Assembly (NCBI GenBank): GCA_027533395.1
Contig: JAPZUF010000002.1
Span: forward strand, 124,001 to 188,000
Source of the DNA: Cyclobacteriaceae bacterium
GTDB lineage: Bacteria; Bacteroidota; Bacteroidia; Cytophagales; Cyclobacteriaceae
Reading direction: 5' to 3'
Length of the DNA stretch: 64,000 nucleotides
Shown: positions 42,739 through 52,808 of the stretch, piece after piece
Layout of the letters: each line of letters starts with the position of its first letter
Position numbering within the stretch: position 1 is the first letter of the stretch
Translations under genes and position numbers: made by a program
Notes under the pieces: model-generated
Seen by the model: only the letters and a program-made list of their open reading frames with translations
The model's database searches: none
Told to the model about the DNA's origin: nothing

Positions 42739-45102
42739 TTATTCGCTTCTTAAACTTTTGGATGGATTTGCTGTGGCTGCTTTAAAGGCCTGTATACTCA
42801 CAATAAGTAAAGCAAAGATTAATGCTATAGAACCTGCTAGTAACAAGGCCCACCATGGGAACTCAATTCTATAAGGATATCTCTCCAAGAAAGAGTTTAA
42901 AGTGTACCAGGCAACAGGTGATGATACTAACATAGCTATAATCACTAACCACGAGAATTCTTTAGAAATTAAACTCACTAAACCAGTTACAGACGCACCT
43001 AAAACTTTTCTGATGCCAATTTCTTTTGTTCTTTGCTCAGCTGTGAAAGATGCTAAACCAAATAAACCTAAACCAGTAATGATGATTGCAAGTAAAGCAA
43101 ACAACTTTGAAAGCGTGCTTATTAAATTAATCGTAGCAAATTTCTTAGCAAACTGTTCATCTACAAAAGTATATTCAAACGGATAAGCAGGATTAAATTT
43201 TTTAAATACACTTTCAACTTTTGCAATCGCACCTTGTAGATCAGAGGTTGGTTCGAGTCTTACTGTCACAGCACTTGCCCAATCAGGTATGTAAGTTACA
43301 AACAAAGGAGAAGGTTGTCGATAAGGTGAGCCCATCGTTACGTTGTCGATTACACCAACAATGGTAGCTCTATTCTCTTCTCCCCAAAATGAAACTTTTG
43401 TACCAACTGTTTCTTTTAAGCCCATTAAATCAGCAGCTGCTTTGTTTACCAAAATAGACACTGAATCACGGTCATCTATAAAATCACGTCCTTCCAAAAT
43501 TTTAATACCCATTGTTTTAGTATAATCTAATTCAGTAGCAATGGTTATGAACAATACTTTTTGTTCTTCGGGTTTACCGGGCCATTCTAAAAAGTTATTG
43601 GAATAAATTTCTGTTATTGGACTATTGGATTTTGTAATAGATGAAACAGCACCAGTGGCTACTAATTCTTGTCTAATAGTTTGAAAATTTTGACTGATTT
43701 CAGTAGTATAAGGAACCGTTATCAAATTTTCTTGATTATAACCTAGATCTCTAGCCTTAACAAAAGCAATTTGTTCTGTGATTACAATAGTACCAATGAT
43801 TAAAAGTGTTGAGAAAAAGAATTGAAGTACAACTAAAACTTTTCTAGGTGTAGCAACACTTTTGCCTTGTTGGATTTTTCCTTTTAACACTTTCACAGGA
43901 TTAAAACTAGATAGGTAAAGGGCAGGATAGCTACCTGCAAAAACTCCGGTAACTAAAATAATAGCAATGGCACCTAACCAAAAGTTTACGCTCGAAAAAT
44001 CAAGGCTTAATTGTTTTTGTGTTAAATCATTGTAAAAGGGAAGGGCCGCTTCAACAATGATAATTGAAATAATAAAGGCGATGGTTGTAATTAAAATAGA
44101 TTCCACTAAAAATTGAAAAACCAAGTCTCTGCGTTTTGATCCTACACTTTTTCTTACACCTACTTCCCTTGCTCTTCTTTCACTTCTAGCTGTTGCCAAA
44201 TTCATAAAATTGATACAGGCAATTACCAATACAAAAATGGCGATGGTACTAAATCCTTTTACATAATCAATCATGCCTCCGCTAATCTTACCATTTTCGA
44301 AGTTGGAGTACAAACGCCATTTATCAAGTGGATGTAAGAAGAATTCGCGAGGAACATCTGTTTGCCCTTTTTTAACAAGCACATCTTTTATGGCAGCATC
44401 GACATCTTCTTTCTTTACATCAGGCTGCAACTCAACATACACTTGAAATGAGTAATTGCCCCAGTTATTTAAGGAATTTCGTACCCAATCCTGATTCTCC
44501 ATTTGTTTCATGGGTATCAGTACTTCAAAATCGAAAGACGAGTTTTTAGGGAAATCTTTCAGCACACCTGTTACCTTCAACTCAGAACTGTTGTCAACTT
44601 TAATTAATTGATTGATGGGATCCTTATCTCCAAAAAAGGTTTTAGCAGTAGATTCGTTGATAACTATTGAATTCGGATCTTTCAATACTTGTGATGCATC
44701 TCCTTTTAAAAGTTCGAATTGAAACATAGTAAGAAACTCTTCACTGGCATAAAAGCTAAACTTATTCGCACGTGTTTCTCCAACAGCAAGCAAGCTTTCA
44801 CCTCCCCAATTAGCTATCGCAGTATTTTTGATTCTACTATCTGTCGTTTTTAATTCGGCATAAGTAGGGTAGGGCACAGAATTAAAAGTATTTACTTTAC
44901 CATCATAAGTAGCATTTATCCAAACCTGACTTAATCTATCAGCATTAGTATGAAAAGCATCAAACGATGTTTCATCTGCTACCCAAAGTAAAATTAGAAT
45001 GCTACTCGCTATGCCAACTGCTAAGCCGAAAATATTGATGAAGGAGTAAACTGTATTGCGTTGAATGTTTCGCAATGCGATGAGTAGATAATTTTTTAAC
45101 AT
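42739..45102 (-). CDS. ABC transporter permease, FtsX/MacB-type, paralogue
   Basis: A 787-residue permease of the same class: MLKNYLLIALRNIQRNTVYSFINIFGLAVG at the start, FtsX loops TARSERRAREVGVRKSVGSKR and EQRTKEIGIRKVLGASVTG, and the C-terminal ATANPSKSLRSE. First gene of a two-gene operon with the permease at 40301. The pair sits downstream in genome order from a LytS/LytTR system, but on a separate transcript. A role in export of peptides or lipoproteins is possible by family only. Confidence 0.92.
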   Translation of the reverse strand: MLKNYLLIALRNIQRNTVYSFINIFGLAVGIASSILILLWVADETSFDAFHTNADRLSQVWINATYDGKVNTFNSVPYPTYAELKTTDSRIKNTAIANWGGESLLAVGETRANKFSFYASEEFLTMFQFELLKGDASQVLKDPNSIVINESTAKTFFGDKDPINQLIKVDNSSELKVTGVLKDFPKNSSFDFEVLIPMKQMENQDWVRNSLNNWGNYSFQVYVELQPDVKKEDVDAAIKDVLVKKGQTDVPREFFLHPLDKWRLYSNFENGKISGGMIDYVKGFSTIAIFVLVIACINFMNLATARSERRAREVGVRKSVGSKRRDLVFQFLVESILITTIAFIISIIIVEAALPFYNDLTQKQLSLDFSSVNFWLGAIAIILVTGVFAGSYPALYLSSFNPVKVLKGKIQQGKSVATPRKVLVVLQFFFSTLLIIGTIVITEQIAFVKARDLGYNQENLITVPYTTEISQNFQTIRQELVATGAVSSITKSNSPITEIYSNNFLEWPGKPEEQKVLFITIATELDYTKTMGIKILEGRDFIDDRDSVSILVNKAAADLMGLKETVGTKVSFWGEENRATIVGVIDNVTMGSPYRQPSPLFVTYIPDWASAVTVRLEPTSDLQGAIAKVESVFKKFNPAYPFEYTFVDEQFAKKFATINLISTLSKLFALLAIIITGLGLFGLASFTAEQRTKEIGIRKVLGASVTGLVSLISKEFSWLVIIAMLVSSPVAWYTLNSFLERYPYRIEFPWWALLLAGSIALIFALLIVSIQAFKAATANPSKSLRSE

Positions 45103-45243
45103 GAAGTAGGGTTTGGCAATTCTTTACCAAGTTCGATGCCATTTGCTTTTCTTTCAATAATCTAAAATTTCGCACTTTTTATGTGGATAAACAGACTAAA
45201 AATGAACGGAAGCGTTCGCTTTCGGTCGGTTTTTGGGAATAAA

Positions 45244-45267
45244 AAAGCCCGATAATGATCGGGCTTT
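45244..45267 (-). terminator. kup terminator
   Basis: AAAGCCCGAT, loop AATG, ATCGGGCTTT forms a perfect 10-bp stem followed on the minus strand by a T run. It closes the ndh-kup operon. Confidence 0.85.
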
Positions 45268-45286
45268 AAACTGATTTTTCTTGCAT

Positions 45287-47287
45287 TCAATTCTTCTTCA
45301 CGCCAAAGGCTGCGTATCGTTGCTCTTTCTCGCGTTCTAAATCTTCTTTTTCTCGTTTGATTTTTGCTTTGGCTTGTGGCCCAACCGAAATGGGCGCTTT
45401 TTCAGTTTCTACGTTTGCAGCTTCTAAACCGTATAGCTCAGCGGTACCCAAACTGAATTGTTTTATCAATCGATAACCTTGAATAATGATGCGATCAAAG
45501 TTAGAAATTTCGCTATCACTCGATGCCCATGAATTTAAGATAATGAATTTAAAATCTGCAGACATGCTATGTTTATGCAAAGATGGATAAGGACTGATAA
45601 TATCTACCTCACCACATTCAGCCATTTCATGTACAATTTTATTGAATAATAAATTGATGCGATGCGGTGTTTTAAACCCTAATTTCATTCTTACAAAGAA
45701 ACAACGTTTAGGTATAATGGTATCAACAGAATATTTGCTGGTGTAAGGACTATCAACAGTATCAACATGTAAAAACCAATATACATCAGCGCGTTTCGGT
45801 TTCTTCTTAAAAATGGAATAAATGATGTTGGAATCAATGTAACGCTTACTATCGGCAACGGCCAGATATACTAAATTGGTAGCTTCTTTTGGAATAGTAC
45901 TATCGTTTTGAACATCTTTGATTAACTCTTCATAGTGTTTTAAATCGACAAACTCTGTATGTCTGTCGCGTAATTTTCTGGCTCGAACTAAAATAAACAT
46001 CATCAAAAAGAAACAAGATGCTATTAAGAAAGAGAACCAACCCCCATGACTGAATTTACTTAAATTCGATATAAGAAAAGAGCCCTCAATCGCAAAGAAG
46101 ATGATGGCAATACCAATGGCACGATAAGTAGACTTCCTCGAAAGCGAAAAATAATAAACCAATAAAGAGGTTGTCATTAACATATCGAAGGTGATGGCCA
46201 AACCATATGCACCTTCCATCGCTGTAGACTCTCTAAAGATTAATACAACAGCTATACAACCAAACATTAAAATCCAGTTGATGGCCGGAATATAAATCTG
46301 ACCTTTTACTTCGCTAGGATAGCGCAAACGAGTAGCTGGCCAAAGTTTTAGTTTCATTGCTTCGTTCACTAAAGTAAACGTTCCCGAAATCAAGGCTTGG
46401 CTGGCTATTACAGCTGCACATGTAGCAATGATGATGGCAAAAATCAATAACGGCTCAGGTACAATGGCATAAAAAGGAATGATGGTGCCAAGTCTGCTAT
46501 CAACTTGAGTTGTTAACCAAGCTGCTTGTCCGAAGTAATTCAACAACAAAGCAACTTTTACAAACCCCCAGCCAACACGAATATTAGATTTGCCACAATG
46601 TCCTAAGTCGCTGTACAAGGCTTCTGCTCCTGTCGTACACAAAAAGACGGCACCTAAAATCCAAAATCCTCCAGGATAGTTCAGTAAAAGATTATATGCG
46701 TAATAGGGATTGATGGCTTTTAAAACTTCCGGGTTTTTTACGAGTTGTAACAATCCCATTACGCCAATAAAGGAAAACCAAATAAGCATGATGGGCCCAA
46801 AAGTTTTACCCACTACTGAGGTACCAAACTGTTGAAAAATAAAAATCGCAATGATGATTCCGATGACAATCGGGACAGTAGGAATATCTTCATTCAATAT
46901 TTTTAAACCTTCTACTGCGGATGATACAGAAATGGCAGGGGTGATAAACCCATCTGATATCAGCGTGGCACAACCGATAATTGCTGGGAAGATAACCCAA
47001 CCTGCGCGGTATCTTCTTACCAAAGCATATAAGGCAAAGATTCCTCCTTCACCTTTGTTATCAGCATTAAGAGCGAGATAAACATACTTGATGGTGGTGA
47101 TGAGTGTAAGTGTCCAGAACACCAGTGACAATCCTCCGAAAATTAATTCTTCAGAAATGTCTTTATTGTGCAGAATGGCCTTGAATACATAAAGCGGAGA
47201 CGTTCCGATATCTCCGTAAATTATACCAAGCGAAACTAAAACACCAGCCGCAGAGAGTTGTTGAATTTTTGAATGACCGTTTTCCAT
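45287..47287 (-). CDS. kup: Kup/KUP-type potassium uptake protein
   Basis: A 666-residue potassium-proton symporter of the KUP family with about 12 TM helices. Signatures are ALGIIYGDIGTSPLYVFKAI-like (here VSLGIIYGDIGTSPLY), GEGGIFALYALVRR, LGAVFLCTTGAEALYSDLGHCG and YGLAITFDMLMTT. A long cytoplasmic tail ends in a charged run (KAKIKREKEDLEREKEQ). It starts immediately after the ndh stop with no gap, so potassium uptake and the respiratory dehydrogenase are made from one transcript. A terminator follows at 45244. Confidence 0.96.
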   Translation of the reverse strand: MENGHSKIQQLSAAGVLVSLGIIYGDIGTSPLYVFKAILHNKDISEELIFGGLSLVFWTLTLITTIKYVYLALNADNKGEGGIFALYALVRRYRAGWVIFPAIIGCATLISDGFITPAISVSSAVEGLKILNEDIPTVPIVIGIIIAIFIFQQFGTSVVGKTFGPIMLIWFSFIGVMGLLQLVKNPEVLKAINPYYAYNLLLNYPGGFWILGAVFLCTTGAEALYSDLGHCGKSNIRVGWGFVKVALLLNYFGQAAWLTTQVDSRLGTIIPFYAIVPEPLLIFAIIIATCAAVIASQALISGTFTLVNEAMKLKLWPATRLRYPSEVKGQIYIPAINWILMFGCIAVVLIFRESTAMEGAYGLAITFDMLMTTSLLVYYFSLSRKSTYRAIGIAIIFFAIEGSFLISNLSKFSHGGWFSFLIASCFFLMMFILVRARKLRDRHTEFVDLKHYEELIKDVQNDSTIPKEATNLVYLAVADSKRYIDSNIIYSIFKKKPKRADVYWFLHVDTVDSPYTSKYSVDTIIPKRCFFVRMKLGFKTPHRINLLFNKIVHEMAECGEVDIISPYPSLHKHSMSADFKFIILNSWASSDSEISNFDRIIIQGYRLIKQFSLGTAELYGLEAANVETEKAPISVGPQAKAKIKREKEDLEREKEQRYAAFGVKKN

Positions 47288-48604
47288 TTATGATACACCG
47301 TCTTTTGGACGGGCGATGATAACGCGATTGCTCTTGTCGTAAGTAAGGTAGCTACTCACCCAGTTGATTAAAACCATCACTCTGTTGCGTGCGCCAACTA
47401 ACGACATCAAATGTACAAACATCCAAATTAACCAAGCCAATGTTCCCTGTGTTTTCAATCGCACAGGTATTTTCAAATCAACTACAGCTTTGTTTCTCCC
47501 TATGGTAGCCATGCTACCTTGGTCGGTATATTTGAAGGGTACTAATTTCTTCTTACTTATAATGCGTTGAATATTTTTCGCTACCAATTTTCCTTGTTGC
47601 ATGGCAGGTGGTGCAACTTGCGGATGTCCATTCGGAAAGTTTTTATCTACACCTTCCATGATGGCTGCATCGCCAATGGCAAAAATATTTTCGTAACCTT
47701 TTACTCTGTTAAATTCATCCACTTTCATGCGGCCACCTCTGCCAATCACTTCAGGGTTTAATCCGGCAATGGGTTTTACAGTAACTCCTGCAGCCCATAC
47801 TAGTGTACGCGTAATTAGTTTTGTGCCATTATTGAAAAGCACCTCGTGGCCATCGTATGATTTTACAGCAGTGTTAAGATGAACTTTCACACCCATCTCT
47901 TGTAAATATTGTAAGGCTTTGTTACCAGCCATATCCGACATGCCATTCAATAATCTGCCAGTGGCTTCAACCAAATGAATATCCATGTGGCTAAATTCCA
48001 ACTCTGGATAATCGCGAGGCAAAACGTGCGATTTTAATTCTGCCAAAGCACCAGCCATTTCTACTCCGGTAGGGCCTCCACCTACAATCACAAAATCCAT
48101 TAAGGCATTCATTAACTCGGCATCGTCTGTTAACAATGCAAGTTCAAAATTCTGAATGATTTTATTTCTTAGTTTGATAGAATCGATGATGTTCTTTAAC
48201 GGTGCAGCATGTTCTTCCACATCCTTCATGCCATAATAATTAGTAGTAGCACCATTAGCTAAAACTAAATAATCATACTTCACACTACCGATGGATGTTT
48301 CTATTTGATTCTCTTCCGGTTTGATGGAAGTAACTTCGCCAAGTCTGAAAAAGAAATCTTTTTGTCTGCCAAACCTTCTTCTAAACGGAAAAACGATAGA
48401 ACTTGTATCTAAACCCGAAGAAGCAACCTGATATAACAAAGGTTGAAAACAATGATGATTGTATTTATCAAATACTACAGTCTGAGCTTTAAAGCCCTCC
48501 ATTCCCTTAGCAACTTCCAAACCTCCGAATCCTCCTCCTATAATAACAACCCGGGGTTTGCCCAGATCTGCAATACGCGTGCGCGTGGTAATTAATTTGG
48601 GCAT
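47288..48604 (-). CDS. ndh: Type II NADH dehydrogenase (NDH-2), FAD-dependent
   Basis: A 438-residue flavoprotein. An FAD-binding Rossmann motif lies near 19-30 (VVIIGGGFGGLEVAKG) and an NAD-binding motif near 180 (VIVGGGPTGVEMAGALAE). ENIFAIGDAAIMEG completes the FAD site. A C-terminal amphipathic/TM region (LAWLIWMFVHLMSLVGARNRVMVLINW) fits membrane attachment. It passes electrons from NADH to quinone without pumping protons. The kup gene follows at once, which may link respiration and potassium balance, although only the shared transcript is visible. Confidence 0.93.
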   Translation of the reverse strand: MPKLITTRTRIADLGKPRVVIIGGGFGGLEVAKGMEGFKAQTVVFDKYNHHCFQPLLYQVASSGLDTSSIVFPFRRRFGRQKDFFFRLGEVTSIKPEENQIETSIGSVKYDYLVLANGATTNYYGMKDVEEHAAPLKNIIDSIKLRNKIIQNFELALLTDDAELMNALMDFVIVGGGPTGVEMAGALAELKSHVLPRDYPELEFSHMDIHLVEATGRLLNGMSDMAGNKALQYLQEMGVKVHLNTAVKSYDGHEVLFNNGTKLITRTLVWAAGVTVKPIAGLNPEVIGRGGRMKVDEFNRVKGYENIFAIGDAAIMEGVDKNFPNGHPQVAPPAMQQGKLVAKNIQRIISKKKLVPFKYTDQGSMATIGRNKAVVDLKIPVRLKTQGTLAWLIWMFVHLMSLVGARNRVMVLINWVSSYLTYDKSNRVIIARPKDGVS

Positions 48605-48863
48605 CTTTATTTTTTTCTAAAAAAAACGTGGCAAAGTTAATCGGGTTTCTTCATTCCTAAAGAGAAAACAAAAGAAAGTTCTGCTATCGATTTCGAAATA
48701 CAAATTTCGAGATTAAATTTTAATCGGTTAGTAAACGGTAATCACAAAGATTTTAACTTTGAATTGGTTATTTAAAAGGATAAAACTAAAGCATGTTTAC
48801 CCATTGCAACATTTTGTTTGTTTACCTTCGTTTTATAGCCGAATCGATAAAAGATTAATATTT

Positions 48864-49610
48864 ATGACTAAACCATTTCTTTTTTTGGGCATGAGCGCCC
48901 TTCTCTTATCAGCTTGTGGTGGCGGAGAAAATGCCAAATTACAAACACAAATTGACTCACTCCGCAATGAGTTAGAAACCAGCCAGCAGTTTGCAAACAC
49001 TCTAACAGAAGTTGGCGTTTTGATGGACTCCATCGATGCTAATCGACAACTTTTGCGCGTAAACATGGTGGAAGGAACCACCTACGATAATTATACTGAT
49101 CGGATGAAGGATTTAAATAATTATGTGAAGGATACAGAAAGCAAAATCTCTCAACTCGAAAAGGCTCTTAAAAAGTCTAAAAGCACAGCTAGTGGTTATG
49201 CAGCAACTATTAAAAAACTAAAAGCAGATTTAGAAAATAAATCAAAAGAAATAGCTGAGCTACAATCTTTGGTTGACAAATACCGCAATGAAAACGAAAA
49301 CTTAATCCAAACCATCGGTTTACAAGATGCGGAAATTGCAGATAAAGAAGACCAGATTGCAGCGAAAAGACAAGAATTAGCTTTACTGGAAGCCCGTATT
49401 CAGGAAATGATGATTCAATCAAAAATGACGGAAGCTGATGCTTACTTTGCTCGCGCTGCCGCTGTAGAAGAAGCAGCTAACCGCACGAAATTGGCGCCAA
49501 AAAAGAAAAAAGAGACCTTAAAAGAAGCAATAGAATTGTATAAAAAAGCCCAATCGCTAGGTCATGCCGGTGCAGGAGCTAAAATAGCCGAACTCGAGAA
49601 AAGGATTTAA
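48864..49610 (+). CDS. Lipoprotein with long coiled coil
   Basis: A 248-residue lipoprotein. The signal ends in the lipobox SALLLSAC, giving Cys17 as lipidation site, followed by GGGEN. The mature part is largely coiled coil (about 22-205; heptads such as LQTQIDSLRNELETSQQ and QLEKALKKSKS), ending in a helical segment with KKKKETLKEAIELYKKAQSLGHAGAGAKIAELE, a TPR-like pair of helices. The start at ATG 48864 is set by the lipoprotein signal; the longer frame from 48759 is not signal-like. Probably a periplasm-facing structural protein. Followed by a terminator. Confidence 0.82.
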   Translation: MTKPFLFLGMSALLLSACGGGENAKLQTQIDSLRNELETSQQFANTLTEVGVLMDSIDANRQLLRVNMVEGTTYDNYTDRMKDLNNYVKDTESKISQLEKALKKSKSTASGYAATIKKLKADLENKSKEIAELQSLVDKYRNENENLIQTIGLQDAEIADKEDQIAAKRQELALLEARIQEMMIQSKMTEADAYFARAAAVEEAANRTKLAPKKKKETLKEAIELYKKAQSLGHAGAGAKIAELEKRI

Positions 49611-49630
49611 TCAACGAAATAATCTGCCAG

Positions 49631-49662
49631 AAACCCCGGAAAATTACCGGGGTTTCGTTTTT
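49631..49662 (+). terminator. Terminator of the coiled-coil lipoprotein gene
   Basis: AAACCCCGG, loop AAAATTA, CCGGGGTTT forms a perfect 9-bp stem followed by CGTTTTT. Confidence 0.85.
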
Positions 49663-49715
49663 ATAAGGCTTTTCAATCGGCTGAATTTCTAACTTTCAGT
49701 ATCTTTACCCTTTAT

Positions 49716-51011
49716 ATGGCATTTGATATTTTTATCACCATCTTTTTGGTGTTTCTAAACGGGTTCTTTGTTGCTGCAGAATTCGCCATTGTTAAGGTTC
49801 GTTCCTCTCAAATTGCATTACAAGCCGGCACCACTTCCAAAAGAGCAGCGCAAATTATAATCGATAACTTGGATGGTTTCTTAGCTGCTACACAGTTAGG
49901 TATAACCTTGGCCAGTCTTGGTCTAGGTTGGGTGGGCGAAGATGTAGTGTCACATCTTATTTTAAACCTGATGACTTCCTTAGGTTTTGAAATGGATCCT
50001 GCTACAGCTCATAAAATTGCTATGCCTGTAGCCTTTGCTATTCTAACCATCATGCATATTGTGTTTGGCGAATTGGCACCAAAAACTTTAGCCATCCGCT
50101 ATCCTACAGCTACAACACTTTCAGTTTCTATACCGCTCCGTGTTTTCTATTTCATTTTTAAACCCTTCATTTCCGTACTCAATGGCTTTGCTAATCTTAT
50201 TCTAAAATTGATGGGCATTAAACCTGTACACGAAAGTGAGGAAATACATTCCGAAGAAGAATTAAAATTAATCATTGCAGAAAGCGAAGAAGGCGGAGCC
50301 ATTGAAAGCAGTGAAAGAGAGTTAATCCAGAATGTTTTCGATTTTGATAACAGAATTGTAAAACAAGTAATGGTACCACGATTCAAAATAAGTGGCATTC
50401 CTGTAACTACCTCATTAGAAGAAACAATGCAAATTGTTTTGAAAGAGGGTTACTCACGCTATCCAGTTTACGATAAGAGCCTAGACGAAGTAGTTGGCGT
50501 TATTTTATCTAAAGATGTAGTTCGCCATTATATCGAAAAAACAGGAAAAGGTTTGGGCGACATCATGCATAAAGCCTATTACGTTACCGAAAATAAAGCC
50601 ATCGACCAATTGTTGCGCGAGTTCCAGAAGAAGAAAGCGCAGATGGCAATTGTAGTGAGCGAATATGGCGGCACAATTGGTATCGTAACCTTAGAAGATA
50701 TCATCGAAGAATTGGTAGGAGAAATACAAGATGAACACGATCAGGAAGTACAAGTTGTAACGCGCGTAGGTAATACTTATTCAGTTATCGCAACAACACC
50801 ACTTCACGACATTAATAAAGTATTGGATGTGCCCTTTGCTGAATCTGATGAATATGAAACATTAGCTGGCTTGCTTATTCATCATAAGCCATTTGATTTA
50901 AAAGAAGGAGAAGAGATAGAGGTCGATCAATACAAAGTGAAAATAATTAGAATGAATAGAACGTTGCCTGAGTTAGTCGAACTACGACCACTCGCTACCA
51001 ATAACCCATAA
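49716..51011 (+). CDS. CNNM/CorC (HlyC) family transporter-type protein
   Basis: A 431-residue membrane protein. A DUF21 TM domain occupies about 1-190 (AEFAIVKVRSSQIALQAG, GDVVSHLILN-like, FGELAPKTLAIRYP). A CBS pair spans about 205-330 (VMVPRFKISGIPV, GYSRYPVYDKSLDEVVGVILSKDVV, QMAIVVSEYGGTIGIVTLEDIIEELVGEIQDE). A CorC_HlyC domain fills about 345-425. CNNM proteins transport or sense Mg2+. A near-consensus TATCTTTA lies just upstream. The dihydroorotase-like gene starts 3 bases after its stop. Confidence 0.93.
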   Translation: MAFDIFITIFLVFLNGFFVAAEFAIVKVRSSQIALQAGTTSKRAAQIIIDNLDGFLAATQLGITLASLGLGWVGEDVVSHLILNLMTSLGFEMDPATAHKIAMPVAFAILTIMHIVFGELAPKTLAIRYPTATTLSVSIPLRVFYFIFKPFISVLNGFANLILKLMGIKPVHESEEIHSEEELKLIIAESEEGGAIESSERELIQNVFDFDNRIVKQVMVPRFKISGIPVTTSLEETMQIVLKEGYSRYPVYDKSLDEVVGVILSKDVVRHYIEKTGKGLGDIMHKAYYVTENKAIDQLLREFQKKKAQMAIVVSEYGGTIGIVTLEDIIEELVGEIQDEHDQEVQVVTRVGNTYSVIATTPLHDINKVLDVPFAESDEYETLAGLLIHHKPFDLKEGEEIEVDQYKVKIIRMNRTLPELVELRPLATNNP

Positions 51012-51014
51012 CCT

Positions 51015-52283
51015 ATGAAAGTTCTCCTTCAGTCGCCCAGCATCATCCACGAAGGTTCACCATTTCATAACAAAGAAAAAAATGTGCTCATCCAGAATGG
51101 CAAAATCCTGGATATAGGAGATAAAAATTTTTCAGCAGACAAAGTCATCAAAGCACAAGGCATGTTCTTAACTATTGGTTGGATGGACATTGGTGCTGTA
51201 TCTGCCGACCCTGGTCACGAATACAGAGAAGATGTAGATAGTTTAGCTAAAGCTGCAACTGCCGGAGGTTTTACAGAAGTTGCTGTGTTTCCTAACACGC
51301 ATCCGGTTATTCAAAGTAAAAATGAAGTTGCCTACATAACCCAACGCAACGAAAACAGACTAACCCAATTGCATCCGCTTGCTGCTGTAACACTCAACAC
51401 AAAAGGAGAAGATTTAACTGAAATGATAGACCTACACACAGCAGGCGCAGTTGGGTTTACAGATGGTTTAAAATCGATTTGGCATACAGATGTGTTTTAC
51501 AAAACACTTCAATACTTACAACAGTTCGATGGTGTTTTAATCGATCATCCTGAAGATACATGGCTAAGTAAATTCGGTCAAATGCACGAAGGCATCAACA
51601 GTACACAACTAGGGATGAAAGGCATACCTCGTTTGGCCGAAGAAATAATTTTACAACGCAACATTGAGTTATTAGCTTTTGCAGGAGGAAGATTACACGT
51701 GAATAAATTATCAAGTGGCCGTTCAGCAGAATTAATCAAACAAGCGAAGAAAAAATTGCACATCACTGCCGATGTTGCCAGCTATCAATTGTTGTTAACA
51801 GATGAATTACTCTCGGATTTTGATACGAATTATAAAGTAAGTCCGCCCTTGCGGGAAGCAAGTGATGTTGAGAGTTTGAAAAAAGCACTGAGAGAAAAAA
51901 CCATTGAAGTGATATGCAGCGGACACCACGCTTTAGATGAAGAATGTAAAAACTTGGAATTCGATTTAGCAGATCCGGGTATCATCGCGTTACAAACCGT
52001 AGGTGCTAACTTAAGCAGCTTATCAGAAGATATTGATTGGCCTACTCTTTTAGCAGCTGTTACAACCGGACCGCGAAAAGTTTTAAAGTTAGATGTGCCT
52101 GCTATTGAGCCTGAACAAAAAGCAAACCTTACTTTATTCGATCCGAATAAAAAATGGACTCTGAATGAAAGAAGTAGTTTTTCAAAAAGTAAAAATTCAC
52201 CGTGGTGGAATAAAGAATTAAAAGGTAAAGCCGTAGCCGTTTGGAACAACAACAAAAGCTGGTTCGATAAAGATGAAAATTAA
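51015..52283 (+). CDS. Dihydroorotase homologue without metal ligands (pyrimidine pathway, possibly non-catalytic)
   Basis: A 422-residue amidohydrolase-fold protein that aligns to dihydroorotases in its core (AATAGGFTEVAVFPNTHPV, GAVGFTDGLKS, GMKGIPRLAEEI, YKVSPPLRE). The metal and catalytic positions are changed. The HxH motif reads GWMDIGAVSADPGHE, the third His region reads LHVNKLSS, and the TDHxPH catalytic site reads ICSGHHALDEE. This resembles a Bacteroidota subfamily whose HxH is also missing. Its enzymatic activity is doubtful; a structural partner role for carbamoyl-aspartate enzymes is inference. It overlaps the next gene by 11 bases. Confidence 0.8.
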   Translation: MKVLLQSPSIIHEGSPFHNKEKNVLIQNGKILDIGDKNFSADKVIKAQGMFLTIGWMDIGAVSADPGHEYREDVDSLAKAATAGGFTEVAVFPNTHPVIQSKNEVAYITQRNENRLTQLHPLAAVTLNTKGEDLTEMIDLHTAGAVGFTDGLKSIWHTDVFYKTLQYLQQFDGVLIDHPEDTWLSKFGQMHEGINSTQLGMKGIPRLAEEIILQRNIELLAFAGGRLHVNKLSSGRSAELIKQAKKKLHITADVASYQLLLTDELLSDFDTNYKVSPPLREASDVESLKKALREKTIEVICSGHHALDEECKNLEFDLADPGIIALQTVGANLSSLSEDIDWPTLLAAVTTGPRKVLKLDVPAIEPEQKANLTLFDPNKKWTLNERSSFSKSKNSPWWNKELKGKAVAVWNNNKSWFDKDEN

Positions 52284-52803
52284 ATCGCTATTACTTCGAT
52301 TATCCTTTCGCAATGGAATTATTGCTGGTGCGCTAGCCATTACCATGATTATTGTTTTGTATGTGGCGGACAAGCATCCCTTTTTAATTCCGATGGTAGC
52401 CGATTTTAGAATATTTCTGTTCGGATTGTTTATCTTTTTTACCTTAAAAGAATACCGCGATAAAACAGAAGGAAACATTTTGTATTTCTGGCAAGGCATG
52501 GTGGGAGCCTATCAATTCATTGGCGTTTTTTCATTGATAACAGCCATCGGTATTATGATTTTCAGTTCGATAGAACCCAATTTTATTCAAGAATACATTA
52601 CTTTGTTTTTGCAGCAAGCAGAGGAAGGCAAAGCTGAAGTTATTCAGCAAATGGGAAAAGAAAATTTTGAGCGTAATTTAGAAGCTATCCGCGCTACTAA
52701 TGGCGCGGAAAGAGCTTTTGTTTATGTCATTCAAAACATATGGATTGGCCTGTTCATCAGCATTATTATTTCCGTTATTTTAAGAAAACAACCTAAACAA
52801 TAA
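52273..52803 (+). CDS. DUF4199 domain membrane protein (first of pair)
   Basis: A 176-residue protein with about four TM helices (NGIIAGALAITMIIVLYVAD, FRIFLFGLFIFFTLKEYRD, GAYQFIGVFSLITAIGIMIF, IWIGLFISIIISVILR). The ILYFWQGMVGAYQF loop matches the DUF4199 family. Function unknown. Starts 11 bases inside the previous gene and is 5 bases from the second DUF4199 protein, so the four-gene set from the dihydroorotase homologue to the glycosyltransferase looks cotranscribed. Confidence 0.82.
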   Translation: MKIKSLLLRLSFRNGIIAGALAITMIIVLYVADKHPFLIPMVADFRIFLFGLFIFFTLKEYRDKTEGNILYFWQGMVGAYQFIGVFSLITAIGIMIFSSIEPNFIQEYITLFLQQAEEGKAEVIQQMGKENFERNLEAIRATNGAERAFVYVIQNIWIGLFISIIISVILRKQPKQ

Positions 52804-52808
52804 TTATT

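Noticed and set aside
52218-52499. Minus-strand frames under the dihydroorotase and DUF4199 genes
   Set aside because: Shadows of well-supported plus-strand genes.
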